From contig NW_024881967.1 of NCBI RefSeq assembly GCF_019059575.1, positions 186,001-250,000 of the forward strand: a stretch of DNA of 64,000 nt. The letters are read 5' to 3'. A program made the position numbers and the translations under genes. The DNA comes from Amphibalanus amphitrite (lineage: Eukaryota; Arthropoda; Thecostraca; Balanomorpha; Balanidae). This document shows, piece by piece, positions 11,230-19,750 of this stretch (positions are counted from its first letter, which is position 1; the number at the start of each line of letters is the position of its first letter). The notes under the pieces are model-generated. The model made no database searches. It worked only from the letters and a program-made list of their open reading frames with translations, and had not been told where the DNA came from.

Positions 11230-11475
11230 GAAATTTCAGTGACTTTGGCTCCAACTCCGATTCCGGTATCCAAATATCGACTCCGACTCTTCCGGGCAGA
11301 ACTGTCGATTCACACAGACTCCGACTCTGACTCCGAGTCTGCAGCCCTGGTAAGTCTGTGGAGTCGATGACTTTTCGGTGACCTTCGACTCATACTCCGA
11401 CTACAGCTTTTAAAAATCAACCGACCCCGAGTCGGAACAGAACCGCTGGCTCTGACTACAACTCTGCAGCCCTGG
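11230..11475. repeat. degenerate CTCCGA-rich tandem repeat
   Basis: Several imperfect units of GACTCCGACTC and its variants, ending twice in TCTGCAGCCCTGG (near 11337 and 11463). It lies in the middle of the Penelope-like element. Confidence 0.6.
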
Positions 11476-12429
11476 CCCCCAAGATATCCGCCTAAAACAA
11501 CTTTGATTTGTGATCTTCTTCGTACATTGTTAATGTTATTTTAAGCAAGGAGTGGAAAAGGGGGACGAAGCCTTCACAAACAAGGATCTCCTGTTGCGGA
11601 TCAATCAGCTGCTGAAACAGAAAGGCATAAACACTACGCATCTCATTTCATCGTTTTCCTAACGACTCTGCACCAATGTAAGCACTGATCAGTGATCAAT
11701 GCAGTGCGAGCATCGATGTGACATTTGTATGCCAAGTTTGGGTGTTATCCACCCAGCCGTTCTTGAGATATGTAAGCGGCACCCCGCACGTGCGCACGTG
11801 CAGTAGCACCCCCATGGTGACACCTGGAAATGCATTGGCCACTGAGTGCCTAACTCTTCACGAAGTTTTACTGTAATGGGCCCAGCCATTGCGGAGTTAC
11901 TCTATGTGGAACAATTTCGACACCCCTAAGTTGGCACGCGGCACGTGCCGTAACATTAACTAGGATGAACAAAATCGGGCGAAATTCGGAGAAGAAAGAA
12001 GAAGCCTACCAAAAATGTATGACATATTGTCAAACTGCTGTACCATTGTGAGTAAATAACCAGATAAAAGGTCGTACAAGCCGATGGGACTGGGCGTTTC
12101 AATACACACCGTCTTACGCATTTTATTTTCGTTATTACCTAAAGGCTGCTTGACGTTTTTATCTTTCAAGCATTTTAGACATTTTTTGTCGCCTCAGGTC
12201 CAGTAAGATTACCTCCAACTCGTGGGAATATGCACTTCAAGCCAACTAACACACCACACCCACGTGTGTCATAATGCTGAGAGATGGCGTTCATTCGGCT
12301 TGCTCCTAACTTACGATAATTCTCTCGCTAGATGGCAGGCCTGATCCCAATGTCGCGGATCCCAATGTTAATTTCCACGAGACACCAATCCAGTGTTATA
12401 TCATCCATGGTAATGACATTTCGGTATTT

Positions 12430-12684
12430 TTACATTCGATCACGGTCGTTCCTCACAAGCGTGCTCCGTTTCAGCAAGGATAATCTGGCTGTCGCTACTG
12501 CCATCGAATAAAATCCCCCTCTTGTGTTAAGTGTGTTCTTGGTCTTGATGTGTGCAGCCTCTAGTGCCCTCCTGATATTTTTGTTCATACCTCTCTCTAA
12601 AATTTCAGCCCCTTCCCACCTTGGTAAGTGCCCGGCCTCATCCACATGAACCACTATCGCATTACTTAACACGTGCCCCCTCAC
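12430..12684 (-). pseudogene. Penelope-like element endonuclease fragment, minus copy
   Basis: The translated arm contains VHVDEAGHLPRWEGAEILE followed by an EAAHIKTKNTLNTRGG stretch. This matches the C-terminal end of the GIY-YIG endonuclease region of Penelope-like elements, where a conserved H..E..H..WE..ILE pattern precedes the EA..I motif and an N....G turn. Upstream catalytic GIY/YIG residues and the reverse transcriptase are missing, so it is a broken, 5'-truncated fragment. Identical to the opposite arm. Confidence 0.7.
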
Positions 12685-12693
12685 AGAAGAGAC

Positions 12694-12948
12694 GTGAGGG
12701 GGCACGTGTTAAGTAATGCGATAGTGGTTCATGTGGATGAGGCCGGGCACTTACCAAGGTGGGAAGGGGCTGAAATTTTAGAGAGAGGTATGAACAAAAA
12801 TATCAGGAGGGCACTAGAGGCTGCACACATCAAGACCAAGAACACACTTAACACAAGAGGGGGATTTTATTCGATGGCAGTAGCGACAGCCAGATTATCC
12901 TTGCTGAAACGGAGCACGCTTGTGAGGAACGACCGTGATCGAATGTAA
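12694..12948 (+). pseudogene. Penelope-like element endonuclease fragment, plus copy
   Basis: Mirror copy of the minus-strand fragment: same 80-odd residues ending RNDRDRM and a stop at 12946-12948, then the Penelope-like 3' untranslated end to 13138. Truncated at the palindrome centre, and no start codon of its own is evident. Confidence 0.7.
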
Positions 12949-14119
12949 AAATACCGAAATGTCATTACCATGTGTAATTTCTTAATGCTGATGTTATTTT
13001 TAAAATGTGATTTGTGACTTTAGGAAATATTTTATATCAATTACTGACGATGGCACAGTGTTGTCGAAACGTCTGAAATACAAAAAGATTTAGATTTTAA
13101 TTATAATTTTCGTTCACAACTCTTGGCCATCAGACTTTAGATCGCACAAGGTTTGATTCAAAAGTTATCGCAGAAAATCCGTTCCCGTAAAAATAGTATA
13201 TGTTATGGCAGGTTCCTCAGGAGGCTAAACCGTTGATCTTAGGTCCAATCTGAGCGAATTATCCAGAAAGAGCAGTAACAGTGCTATCAAATTAGCTTTT
13301 CTGGGGCGCTCTAGCTCTATTCGTTTCCGAGTTATGCGCCAGTTCTTCAAAATTGTCGAAACTGGACCTAAATATTATCGGGATTTGGCCTTTGATGGGC
13401 TTTGGTGATCTGACATCTGACCTGACCTTAAAAGTGACTGGGGTAATTTGGTCATTATGTTTGACACTCTTTCAAACGCCGCCTACCGCGTGTTGCTACA
13501 CGTACGTGGTCCAGGAGCTGAGTTAGAAGGGATATGGGTGTTCAAACATCCCCCAGGGGCGTGAAAATCCAGGAGCCCCAGCGCGGCTGGCACGGGTTAA
13601 CATAAGACATTTTACACCATCTTACGGTAAGATAGTGTAACTGGCGTTGTGATGTAACTTGGTCACTGGCGCGGTGGTGGGTCGGGGTCGCCGATGGTCG
13701 GCTAAACTTTTGCCCTCCCCAAACGGATCGGCTGGATCCGCCCCTGAAGGTCATCAAAAGGTCAATGACCTTGACTTGACCTTCACGTGACCTTGACACC
13801 CACCATTATGCATGGCACCAACATCATTTCACATATTTGAACGTTTAAAACCACAAAAAGACTGGAAACCGCGGATAATGTGAGCTGGCATACGCCGAAT
13901 CGCGATTCCGGCCAAACATGGTCTCGAGAAATATGCCACAGGTCAAAGGTCAGTTGGGTCAGAGTCATGAAATTTTTAGGTTAGATGTAAAATTGATGAT
14001 CTCGAGGGTACCGAAAGTTTCGGCGCGATCGGCCGCTTTTTGCGCGAGTAATTTGCGGAAAACCATGGGGTTTTATCCGACCCCTTCCCCCTCCCCCTCC
14101 CCACAAGTGCGATGGTTAA

Positions 14120-14800
14120 TAAGGTTACGGTATGTATAATTTACGCTTGTCATCCTATTCCTAATGAATGTGTCTCAGAAAATATGCATCATATAAATCA
14201 CGAAGTAAAATTATTCGCCATGTCCGGAACATACCTATATCGTGCTGTTTGCCCTAGCGCTCCTCGAGTGGGGTGTTAAGATACTCTAATGTGAATATTC
14301 CGTGTTCAGGCAAGTTTCGGCAGCCAAACTAGGCGTTGTCTTGTGCAGAAGAAAGTGGCGAATTCGATAGGATATATTTCGGAGTGGAAAAGTGTGGAGA
14401 ACATTGTTGATTTCCTACATTTATTTAGAATACCATTCCTTCAATATGGTGTCTGTAAGGGTTTTTTTTTGTAAAGGGCATTTTTGTGACCTTAGTAAGG
14501 TTGTGGCATACTTTCTGTTTGCCATTCCATTCCTAATAAAGGTGCCTTTCAGACGATATGCAACTTTAAGACCTCGCAAGATTAAAACCAACAGGACAGG
14601 ACAATGAAATTGAGCTATACTTTCGGGCCTTGCTGAGCCCATTGAGTAATCACGCATGAGTGTGAACTTTGGGCGCATTTTTCCTAGTTTTGCTGTGGAC
14701 ATACAGATAAAACAATGCCATATATGAAAAATTCAGACATTTCTTAGCCCTACTGACACAAAAAAATAAACAAAAATCCAAAAAATATTTTTTGAATTAA
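14120..14800. other. internal sequence of the second Transib-like element, non-coding
   Basis: AT-rich with short T and A runs (14461-14470). It shows no conserved frame. It belongs to the 8073-14831 element by position. Confidence 0.4.
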
Positions 14801-15719
14801 TAGGCGCTAGATCGGAAAAATCCCCACTGTGCATCGCCGCGGAACAGCGTATTCAATAGCTCTTGTTATCATTCTCTTTCTCTGGCATGTTCTTGTCAGC
14901 GGTGTAGCCTACAGAGGACAAAAGTAAAAACTGTCAAAATTGACGTTTTGCGGAAAATGTTTGCAATACCTTACTTTTAGTTTTTAAATCAAAACTTTTT
15001 ACAATTATTATAGGTACCTGCTTCGTGTTCCTCTCGTCGAGACGCGTCGAATCGAATGAACTATAACTTGACATTGAAAGGTCATTTTGAGAACTTGACC
15101 TTATTTCAAGGTCATGACGTGAAGTGGTAAGCGCCATGCTGCTTATCAATTGATCCGCACCGTGGAGTGCAACACATGGTGCTTTCAGCGCCCTGGCATG
15201 TCTATCAAAAGTTATCGTAGAAAACAACGCTGTATAAGAGAAAATCTTGCATAACCTGAGTCCTGACTCTGAGATGACCTGAGGTCACGAGTGCAATTGT
15301 CTGATTCGATATTTCATGTTTACCTGTTACCCGATGTTTGAAAGTGTTAAAGTTGACTGTCTTCCAATAAGCAGCGCAGCTCAATTTTCTTCCCCCACTG
15401 ACTTATAATGGAAGGTTAGGGTTGCAAAGGTTGACGTGACCTTAGGTCACCGATATTAGAATTCTGAGACATAGGTACGTTTTGTATAGACATGCGTAAC
15501 GAGATATGTGCCCTGTTGTAGGTGTTGCCCTGTTGTACCGTTGTACATACATTGGATAGACATAGGACGTGCCCTTATCCACGGTGACTATAAATATCAA
15601 TCGATTGCCCTTATCAATCGATGAAAGCTTGGAAGCGATCATATTCAGTGGGTGTAGCTAACTATTACCTGGCTGTGGCATGGCGAGCATTTTAACTTTC
15701 CCTCAGGTGCGATCACTTG

Positions 15720-16009
15720 ACGTGACCTGATAGTATAGCCTTGACAGGCCTGGATCTGGAGTTTTCTCACGAACAGGTGCATAAAATACCTATGTATTCT
15801 TTAGGTAACTTATGACACATGTTACCAGAAAACCGTACGAAAACTGCAAATATGGCCCTCTCCCTGACCCCTCCGCTTTAACAATCTGCAGGATGATGCG
15901 ATGTGGTAGCGACCTTGTTCAAGAGCGTCAAAATTGGGAAAATTAGATCTCTGATTGCATCTGGGTTGGCTTGAGAACGAAAGATCAGTCGAAATCCAGA
16001 TAAAACGCT
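15720..16009. other. spacer upstream of the tRNA
   Basis: No coding signal or repeat end was recognised. Confidence 0.4.
16002..16005 (-). terminator. pol III terminator of the tRNA
   Basis: TTTT on the minus strand, starting four bases after the 3' end of the tRNA. Confidence 0.7.
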
Positions 16010-16098
16010 TGCTCCAGGTGAGGCTCGAACTCACAACCCCGGCATAACTCAGTACTGTCGTATAAGTACCGTGCGCTAACCGATTGCGCCACTGGAGC
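16010..16098 (-). tRNA. tRNA-Ile (anticodon UAU) with a 15-nt intron
   Basis: Read on the minus strand, the acceptor stem GCTCCAG...CTGGAGC closes, the D arm is GCGC...GCGC, and the T arm contains GTTCGAGCC. The anticodon loop is CTTATA|intron|A, giving anticodon UAU at 16062-16064. The intron CGACAGTACTGAGTT (16046-16060) lies one base 3' of the anticodon, the canonical position, and introns are known in animal tRNA-Ile(UAU) genes. Discriminator base A is at 16010. A TTTT pol III terminator follows at 16002-16005. All arms pair, so it looks functional. It is divergent from the Ski/Sno exon about 0.5 kb away. Confidence 0.95.
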
Positions 16099-16302
16099 AG
16101 CCGCCTCCGCCGGTCCTAAAAGTCAAAGAGACCATAATGCCAACCTTGCATCTAGATATATCTGTTTCTTTGATCATAGAACAAAAAGCTATTGGAAATA
16201 ATGCAGAATAATGCAGGAAAAGTAATATAAATGCCACTAAACTCCCGGAAAAAGCTCAAAACCTTCGTTTCAGTGGAGATTTCGAGCAGGTTCCGAGCTT
16301 CG

Positions 16303-16317
16303 CCACTAGATGGCAGC
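16303..16317 (+). promoter_or_regulatory. CTCF-like motif upstream of Ski/Sno
   Basis: CCACTAGATGGCAGC matches the core CTCF pattern CCASYAGRKGGCRS at every position. It sits between the divergent tRNA and the Ski/Sno exon, where an insulator would make sense. Binding is inferred from the motif only. CpG-rich sequence of promoter type follows (16340-16500). Confidence 0.5.
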
Positions 16318-16339
16318 CAACGTCATGGCAACGACGCAG

Positions 16340-16623
16340 TCAGCTGGCTAAACTCTGCCGGTCGCGTCGGCTGGCGGCGGCGCGCGGTGGCGCCGCTGTG
16401 GGTCCCTGCTGCACGTTCGGTGAGCCGGCCGGCACTTCGCGTGAGGGTGCTGCGGTGTGTGGGTGTGGAGAGGGCTGTGGTGAACACTGTTGGCATGGCA
16501 ATTCGCTTAGGGACACGCTGCGCAGCAATGACTTAAAGAAGTTTGTGTCCAGACGGATTGCCAGCTTCAGCTCGCGCTCTCCGGACCTTGGACGCGTTAC
16601 AGGTCATCGCCGGTGAATTCGTG
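16340..16623 (+). promoter_or_regulatory. CpG-rich 5' region of Ski/Sno (promoter / 5' UTR)
   Basis: GC- and CpG-rich sequence directly before the coding start. An in-frame TAA at 16534-16536 shows that coding does not extend further up in this exon. A possible splice acceptor (GCGTTACAG at about 16589-16597) means the 5' UTR may be split. The start of transcription cannot be fixed. Confidence 0.4.
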
Positions 16624-17637
16624 ATGATGGAAACGGTAAACGGGCGGTATTCCCTTCAGCCGGACCAATACAGCCCACATATTAAGCGAGTTCTGAAAAG
16701 CTACCGCTCATCAGCTATGGACAGCCTTTCCGGACCACGTGAGTTCACCCATTTCAAGCGTGAGGCGAATGCTAGTGATGATGACTGTGTGAAGCCTAAT
16801 GCAACCATCACTTCATCGAAGTCTGTTTCTCTCGTTAATGTGCCCAAGGCGACCTCGGACAAGCGTGTATGTGACCTTTCACCGGATGCGTCGGGGGTGA
16901 AGCAGGCAAGCAGTGACAGTGACTCCCCTAGGGAGTGCAGCCCGTCTCCCCCGCGTATCCCCTTCCCCCCGCCCATCCTCTCGGCTCCCGACCAAGCCTG
17001 GGGCGAGGTCAGTGAGACCTGGCTGGAGGGCGAGACTATTTCTTGTTTTTCTGTAGGTGGTGAGAAGCGACTTTGCCTCCCACAAGTGCTTAACTCTGTA
17101 CTGCGTGGAGTCAGCATTTCACAAATCCATGGTGTTTGCGACGAGCTGCACATTTTCTGTTCAACGTGCAGCAAGGAGCAGCTGGACGTGCTGAAGAAGA
17201 GCGGCATCCTGCCGCCGAGCGCCTCCCAGTGCGGACTGATCACTAAGACTGACGCCGAGAGGCTGTGCAGTGAACTGCTGAACGGCAGCGCGCCGCAGCT
17301 CCTCAAGTCCGAGTATGAGCTGGGCACCGCCAACCAGCGTATGGACGTGCACCACAAGTGTTTCGGCAAGTGCCGTGGCACGCTGCGGCTGGAGCTGTAC
17401 ACCTCGCCGCCGGCGCCCTGCATCGAATGTAACGAGTGCCGCGGCCTGTTCGCGCCCATCAAGTTCGCCTCGCACACGCACGAGAACCGAGAGACGCGGA
17501 CGGTGCACTGGGGCTTCGACAGCTCCAAGTGGAGGAACTATCTGCTCTTGTGTCCCGGCCAGGCCGACATGGAAACCAAGGAGGCGCTGTTCAAGGAGTT
17601 CAAGAACAAGTTTGACCTGACGCTCAAACGGAAACAG
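16624..17637 (+). CDS. Ski: Ski/Sno family SMAD co-repressor, first coding exon (partial)
   Basis: 338 residues from ATG 16624, with a second ATG at 16627 in stronger context that aligns with the SKI start. The N-terminal LKSYRSSAMDSLSGP block is typical of Ski/Sno. A Ser/Pro-rich linker follows. The Dachshund-homology domain spans about residues 136-217 (starts GETISCF, contains VGGEKRLCLPQVLNSVL, ends near LITKTDAERLC). The SAND-like SMAD4-binding domain spans about 243-310, with zinc-ligand pattern C-x2-C-x2-C at 266-272 and H-T-H at 284-286, then WGFDSSKW. The proteins are nuclear co-repressors of TGF-beta/activin signalling that bind SMAD2/3 and SMAD4. The exon ends CAG|GTGAGT (donor at 17638, phase 0). 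The coiled-coil C-terminus must lie beyond the window. The GETISC signature separates it from the SKOR/Fussel branch. Confidence 0.97.
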
Positions 17638-17725
17638 GTGAGTCGGCGACCTCGTGCGGGACGAGGCGTCATTGGTTCGGCATGATGTGTGTCATGTGTG
17701 TGTAGACTGTCTACCTATTTAAGTA

Positions 17726-18607
17726 CAGGGTGGGGCAGCATAATCGGGAATAAATATCAAACGGGATTATTTGGTCATGAATTTAAAAATATAGCTCCAA
17801 GCACTATTTTAACAACATCCCATCAATCGGTCACCTTTTACCTATCCCTCATCCTATTTGACCGCCCTTCGCGTCGATGACCTTCTCAAGGCGGGTCCAA
17901 AAGCACGCGCATGCACGTGCAACCTCCTGCTTGTCCATGATCGCCCATCAGCTTCGTACCTTGCACTGAAGACCGTTTTTACTGATGATAAGTTGTTCAT
18001 TAAACTTCTACCAAAAAACGCTCCATATAAAGAATTTGGTCGGATTTAAATCGGCGGAGTTGAAGGACCAGAAGTTTTTGGTTCATCTCAGGTGGAGGTG
18101 CCCTACACAATAACATGTCGTCCTCACTGCAGTACCAGCACGGACAGAGTCCTCGTAAGACGTGATCTGGACCGTCAGTGATCCTCTCTTCCGACGACTC
18201 CACGTGAGTCTGCCAGAGTGTGGATGTATTTACCAGAGGTGCTCGTTTTATCCGGGCTCGATGAAGTAGGGTGCACCACGTGCACCTCCCTTGAAGACCA
18301 CCCATAGGTCCATCACCTCAACAGGATGTTTACTTTGCATGACCGCTGCAATATTCTCGATACAATCCCCTATATGGCATGCCATTCTTTTTTATCGTAT
18401 TCCAGTCGGTGATAAGATTTTTGGTCGCTGAAGTTTTGAACATTGTTTCTTTTTAATATGCTTAAGAGCTTCTTCCTTATATTCAAGTGAGTCATCTTGT
18501 ATGTCCTCTGCTAAGAGTTATTTTACGACGATTACGTTAACTTTTAATGCCATGCCTACTCATGACCAGAGCCCAAAAAGCATTCCCGATTATGCTGCCC
18601 CACCCTG
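17726..18607 (-). mobile_element. mariner-like element, decayed
   Basis: The 26-bp ends CAGGGTGGGGCAGCATAATC... are perfect inverted repeats (17726-17751 against 18582-18607). They are flanked by TA on both sides (17724-17725 and 18608-18609), as expected of Tc1/mariner. At 882 bp it is shorter than a full mariner. On the minus strand a mariner transposase remnant is readable. It lies 88 bp inside Ski/Sno intron 1. Confidence 0.9.
18008..18083 (-). pseudogene. mariner transposase remnant
   Basis: One minus-strand frame reads FWSFNSADLNPTKFFIWSV before a stop. This matches the conserved W..NS.DLNP.D(Y/F)F(I/V)W block around the second catalytic Asp of mariner transposases. The surrounding sequence is broken by stops and frameshifts, so it is not functional. 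Confidence 0.8.
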
Positions 18608-18656
18608 TACACCCTGTGTAGAGACCCTACACCCTGTGTAGGGTCTCTGGATCGCT
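18608..18656. repeat. short local repeats ACCCTGTGTAG / AGACCCTAC
   Basis: Two direct copies of ACACCCTGTGTAG with overlapping inverted GAGACCCTAC/GTAGGGTCTC, immediately after the mariner-like element. Perhaps a trace of slippage at the insertion edge. Confidence 0.6.
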
Positions 18657-19374
18657 CTGTACCTTATATACTTATGGTTCATGCTTATATTTGAAGTGCT
18701 GGCAGAGACATTTTGATAATTAAGGAACTCCCTGGCTTACATATCTATTCGCAATAACTGATGCTATACCGTTTTCCCGATGGTTTATATTTCAACACGC
18801 CCTTGCTGCATTCTGAAGACGGGACCTTCATCGCTCTTTTGGTGCTTCGACAATAGACATGGCGAGAGCTTCGGTGGGGCGTGAAATATTGCCCATATGG
18901 ATCATTCAGATTGCTTCTAGTCCGCTCCAGTGATTCGACATTGACTTATTGCGGCATGCAAACGACTGTGTTCCATTTGCCCTCATTAAGTTGGTTGTCA
19001 TTTGTGATGACCGGTTTATTTCAATCATCAAAGAGCTCCGTCGGTGTCTGGTCGTTTGCGTTTACTGTCATTGATAAGTCATAACGCTCGCATTTAGCTA
19101 AGATGTATCTAACTGCTGGTAGGAGAGCAAATGAGTGCAGTTTTTCAAATGATTTAAGCTTGTGGTGGCTGCTTCTGTGATGATCCGGGATCTGCTTTCT
19201 ATTATGAGCCAATATTGGGTCGGCATTTTTATGCCCATTTTGATGATAAGGAACATCACGCTTCTTATCATCAATTTCCAACGAAGGTACTTGGAAGGTT
19301 ACATTGATTTGTGTAGATTGCGTGAACTACCGTATCATTTGTTTAGTTTCGTATGTCGTCCTCGATGAACACGA

Positions 19375-19416
19375 GCCGAACCGAGCCAAGCCGAGCGGAG
19401 CCGAGCTGCCGACTCG
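19375..19416. repeat. GAGCC-type short tandem repeat
   Basis: Imperfect GAGCCGAACC/GAGCC units just before the minisatellite. Confidence 0.6.
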
Positions 19417-19445
19417 ACCTCGTGCACTGTGCACTGCCAACTATG

Positions 19446-19750
19446 GCCGCCGGCTGATGGTGTCAGCCGTGCACTGTGCTGTATGGCTACATGCTGATGG
19501 TGTCAGCCATGCACTGTGCTGTATGGCCACCGGCTGATGGTGTCAGCCGTGCACTGTGCTGTATGGCCGCCGGCTGATGGTGTCAGCCGTGCACTGTGCT
19601 GTATGGCCGCCGGCTGATGGTGTCAGCCGTGCACTGTGCTGTATGGCCGCCGGCTGATGGTGTCAGCCGTGCACTGTGCTCTGGGCTGTGTGCCGCCGGC
19701 TGATGGTGTCAGCCGTGCACTGGGCTCTGGGCTGTGTGCCGCCGGCTGAT
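19446..19750. repeat. 40-bp minisatellite, about eight units, each with a hairpin
   Basis: Units start at 19446, 19486, 19526, 19566, 19606, 19646, 19692 and 19738. The first six are 40 bp apart and the last two 46 bp. Each complete unit contains GGCTGATGGTGTCAGCC or a close variant, a 6-bp stem GGCTGA/TCAGCC around a 5-base loop. Middle units are identical. Confidence 0.93.

Larger units (their letters stand above)
12406..12972. repeat. large near-perfect palindrome, 279-bp arms
   Basis: 12406-12684 and 12694-12972 are reverse complements over 279 bp, with a 9-base spacer AGAAGAGAC (12685-12693). I saw no mismatch when comparing the arms. Each arm holds the same fragment of a Penelope-like endonuclease, so this is two truncated element copies joined head to head. 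Confidence 0.93.
10514..13138 (+). mobile_element. Penelope-like retroelement with inverted terminal arms
   Basis: A 12-bp duplication AGATCGCACAAG flanks it (10502-10513 and 13139-13150). The outer arms 10540-10717 and 12961-13138 are inverted copies differing at about one base. They carry ACTGACGATGGCACAGTGTTGTCGAAACGTCTG in fragments typical of Penelope-like 3' ends. The only coding remnant is the C-terminal part of the GIY-YIG endonuclease region. A second, diverged inverted pair (about 10718-10870 against 12190-12405) shows that several truncated copies are joined. The reverse-transcriptase domain is absent. Confidence 0.85.
9600..13596. mobile_element. AGGTCA-rich piggyBac-like element inside the hAT, itself interrupted
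   Basis: The right end reads CCAGCGCGGCTGGCACGGG followed by TTAA at 13597-13600, resembling the CCCGCGCACCGACGGGG end at 21315. Interior blocks such as CCACTATAAGTCAATAAG (9788) match the family landmark CATTGACTTATAATGG in reverse. The left end was not located. A SINE and a Penelope-like element interrupt it. Confidence 0.5.
8708..13746. mobile_element. hAT-type DNA transposon with nested insertions
   Basis: The left end CAGTGGCGGATCCAGGGG and right end (reverse complement CAGGGGCGGATCCAGC) are hAT-like terminal inverted repeats. A perfect 8-bp duplication AAGGTCAT flanks it (8700-8707 and 13747-13754); eight bases is the hAT hallmark. The subterminal GGGAGGGCAAAA motif also appears inverted. 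Much of the 5 kb is later insertion (AGGTCA-rich element, SINE, Penelope-like element), so the hAT itself is probably only about 1 kb and lacks transposase. A sister copy with the same CAGGGGCGGATCCAG end lies at 62680-63163. Confidence 0.9.
8187..14115. mobile_element. piggyBac-like MITE, family 1, inverted copy interrupted by a hAT element
   Basis: The two parts (about 8187-8707 and 13747-14115) line up along their length with the reverse complement of the intact copy at 6674-7571. Shared landmarks are TTTGGCCCCTGATC, the GCTAGAGCTTCGCGG segment, ACTTCGTAAAT and the CAAGGTCAC...CACCC block. The right end is GCGATGGTTAAT (TTAA at 14116-14119); the left end is degraded. Without the insertion it is about 890 bp, close to the 898 bp of the intact copy, which supports a single later insertion. 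Confidence 0.75.
8073..14831. mobile_element. second Transib/RAG-like element, carrying nested insertions
   Basis: The terminal inverted repeats CACAGTGGGGATTTTTCC... are perfect for at least 26 bp (8073-8098 against 14806-14831). They are flanked by the 5-bp duplication CATCG (8068-8072 and 14832-14836). Only about 830 bp is its own sequence; the rest is a later insertion starting near 8187 and ending at 14115. It shares the CACAGTGG terminus and the GC-containing 5-bp duplication with the 5053-6220 element, but the internal sequence looks different. No transposase frame is visible. Confidence 0.75.
7880..15720. mobile_element. AGGTCA-rich piggyBac-like element (family 2), split by a Transib-like insertion
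   Basis: The left part (about 7880-8072) and right part (14832 to about 15720) together match family 2 copies at 21315-22318 and 25382-26570. Shared landmarks are the GCCGCGGAA...AGCTCTT segment at the break, the GACGCGTCGAAT motif followed by an AAAGGTCATTTTGA block, and GACTTATAATGG. The gap is exactly filled by the CACAGTG-ended element with its CATCG duplication. Outer ends are too diverged for me to place, so coordinates are approximate. Confidence 0.55.

Noticed and set aside
16701..17528. 275-residue minus-strand frame opposite the Ski/Sno exon
   Set aside because: Mirror of a conserved coding exon. The sense frame matches Ski/Sno fully.
19021..19281. Open frame of 86 residues on the minus strand
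   Set aside because: No family resemblance, no splice context, and it lies within the large intron.
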